From Acidobacteriota bacterium (GTDB lineage Bacteria > Acidobacteriota > Polarisedimenticolia > J045), in contig CP070706.1 of the NCBI GenBank assembly GCA_020350085.1, positions 64,377-70,419 of the forward strand: a stretch of DNA of 6,043 bases, written 5' to 3'. Below, piece by piece: positions 5,049 through 6,043 of this stretch; position 1 is the first letter of the stretch; each line of letters starts with the position of its first letter. A model generated the notes under the pieces. That model made no database searches. It had not been told where the DNA came from and saw only the letters and a program-made list of their open reading frames with translations. The position numbers and the translations under genes were made by a program.

Positions 5049-6043
5049 ATGCTGCGCCACCTGTTGACGACCGCGGACCTGACCGCCAACGACCTTCGCC
5101 GGCTGCTGGCGCTCTCGGGCGAGTTCAAGCGCGACCCGTACCGCTCGCGCAGCTTGATCGCCGGCGACAGCGTCGTGCTGTTTTTCAACAAGCCGTCGAC
5201 GCGCACGCGAATCTCGTTCGAGACCGCCGTCGGCCGGCTCGGCGGTGTGCCGGTCAGCGTCGGGCCCGCGGAGCTCCAGCTCGGCCGCGGCGAGACGATC
5301 GAGGACTCGGCGCGAGTGATCAGCCGCTACGCCCGCGCGTTCGTGATCCGCACGTTCAAGGACGAGGACGTCGAGCGCTTCGCGTGCGCGGCGACGATTC
5401 CGGTGATCAACGCGCTGACGGACGGTCATCACCCGTGCCAGAGCGTGGCCGACCTGATGACGCTGCACGAGCGAAAGGGGGACCTTTGCGAGTGCAAAAT
5501 CGCCTACGTCGGTGACGGCAACAACGTCGCGCACAGTTTGATGGAAGCCGCGGCGATCGCTGGCCTCGAGATCGTCGTCGCCACGCCGGAGCACTATCGT
5601 CCTGATGCGACGATCGTCGCCCGCGCGCAGGAGATCGCGAGCGACGCTGGCGGCCGCGTCGAGATCGTCGAGAACCCGGTCGAGGCGGTGCGAGACGCGG
5701 ATGCGGTCTACACCGACACGTGGCTTTCGATGGGCCACGCCGAGTCCGAGCGCGCCGAGCGGCTGGCCGCCTTCGCGCCGTACCAGGTCAACCAGAAGCT
5801 GATGGCTCACGCCAAGCGCGATGCGATCTTCATGCACTGCCTACCGCAGCATCGCGGCGAGGAGGTCACCGCGGAGGTCGTCGGGGACGTCGGGGAGGAA
5901 GACCGGGAGGTCGTGGCCGCCGTGATAGAGGACGGGGCCGAGGGAGCCGCGCCGAGGGCCCAGGCCCGCGAGGACGACATCAACGAGGCCATCAAGCTCG
6001 TGTCCGACCTCAAGGGCGTCGCCGGGGCGCTCGTCGTGGACCC
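5049..6043 (+). CDS. argF: Ornithine carbamoyltransferase with an aberrant C-terminus (no stop in window)
   Basis: This cytoplasmic enzyme of arginine biosynthesis makes citrulline from ornithine and carbamoyl phosphate (family knowledge). The ATG at 5049 follows GGGAG (5036-5040) at 8-nt spacing. Visible motifs are the carbamoyl-phosphate loop STRTR (50-54), HPCQ (128-131), DGNNVAHS (156-163), the ornithine loop D-T-W-L-S-M-G (223-229), and HCLP (263-266) followed by HRGEEVT (268-274). DGNN, SMG and HCLP favour ornithine over aspartate carbamoyltransferase. Up to about residue 278 all landmarks are in order. After that the expected end (the DEAENR-x-HAQKA-type helix and a stop near residue 300-310) is absent in all three plus-strand frames. 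The frame instead stays open to the edge (331 codons). Whether the product is active is uncertain, because that final helix normally packs against the N-terminal domain. The gene is divergent from the BNR gene. Confidence 0.9.
   Translation, partial: MLRHLLTTADLTANDLRRLLALSGEFKRDPYRSRSLIAGDSVVLFFNKPSTRTRISFETAVGRLGGVPVSVGPAELQLGRGETIEDSARVISRYARAFVIRTFKDEDVERFACAATIPVINALTDGHHPCQSVADLMTLHERKGDLCECKIAYVGDGNNVAHSLMEAAAIAGLEIVVATPEHYRPDATIVARAQEIASDAGGRVEIVENPVEAVRDADAVYTDTWLSMGHAESERAERLAAFAPYQVNQKLMAHAKRDAIFMHCLPQHRGEEVTAEVVGDVGEEDREVVAAVIEDGAEGAAPRAQAREDDINEAIKLVSDLKGVAGALVVD
5883..6043 (+). other. Non-canonical extension of the argF frame (residues 279-331)
   Basis: These 53 codons have no similarity that I recognise to ornithine carbamoyltransferase. 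The first part is acidic and Ala/Glu/Val-rich (GDVGEEDREVVAAVIEDG). The second is helix-like (EDDINEAIKLVSDLKG), leading into VAGALVVD at the window edge. Codon use shifts: glycine is GGG 4, GGA 1 and GGC 1 here, against GGC 12, GGT 3 and GGG 2 in residues 1-278. One ATA and one AGG codon appear, neither of which was seen earlier in the gene. The end of this segment loosely resembles the start of a Roadblock/LC7 domain. A gene fusion, a rearrangement and an assembly chimera are all possible. Confidence 0.6.

Noticed and set aside
4940..5206. An N-terminal extension of 89 residues for the BNR protein
   Set aside because: It would overlap the start of argF and place the clear signal peptide in the interior. 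The ATG at 4939 has a good ribosome binding site.
4086..5837. A 583-codon minus-strand frame crossing the BNR gene, the intergenic region and argF
   Set aside because: It overlaps two well-supported genes in other frames, spans their divergent promoter region and has no recognisable domain.

Overview
This is a GC-rich bacterial window with five protein-coding genes, densely packed apart from one 389-bp gap. Four genes lie on the minus strand and one diverges on the plus strand. The gene content fits an environmental, probably Acidobacteriota-like or similar high-GC Gram-negative lineage: a large secreted BNR/sortilin-type beta-propeller, a small molbindin, a cold-shock protein, an alanine-type symporter and an ornithine carbamoyltransferase. 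The taxonomic guess is inference from protein style only. No RNA genes, CRISPR arrays or intact transposase genes were seen.

Layout, left to right: (a) 1-638, minus strand, the N-terminal 212 codons of a sodium:alanine/glycine symporter (AGCS family) that runs off the left edge. (b) 731-761, a strong intrinsic terminator for the next gene. (c) 788-991, minus strand, a 67-aa CspA-type cold-shock protein. It has a well-formed sigma70-like promoter (1150-1178) and an implied leader of about 150 nt. (d) 1204-1368, a non-coding stretch with a 12-bp perfect palindrome and a 118-bp fully self-complementary snapback element. (e) 1381-1590, minus strand, a 69-aa Mop/TOBE molbindin. (f) 1652-4939, minus strand, a 1095-aa secreted protein with about ten Asp-box (BNR) motifs. 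(g) 4940-5048, a divergent promoter region. (h) 5049 to the right edge, plus strand, ornithine carbamoyltransferase (argF).

The genes do not form one obvious pathway. The BNR gene and molbindin are adjacent and codirectional (61 bp apart) and may be cotranscribed. The cold-shock gene is its own transcription unit, bounded by its own promoter and terminator. The symporter probably starts separately downstream of that terminator.

The most unusual point is at the right edge. The argF frame is canonical through HCLP and HRGEEVT, but then lacks the conserved C-terminal helix of the family. It continues without a stop into an unrelated acidic extension whose codon use differs from the rest of the gene. 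The last 20 or so residues look vaguely like the start of a Roadblock/LC7 domain. This could be a real fusion, a broken gene or a chimeric assembly junction. The second most interesting point is the 118-bp snapback element, which looks like a MITE or REPIN-like mobile repeat.
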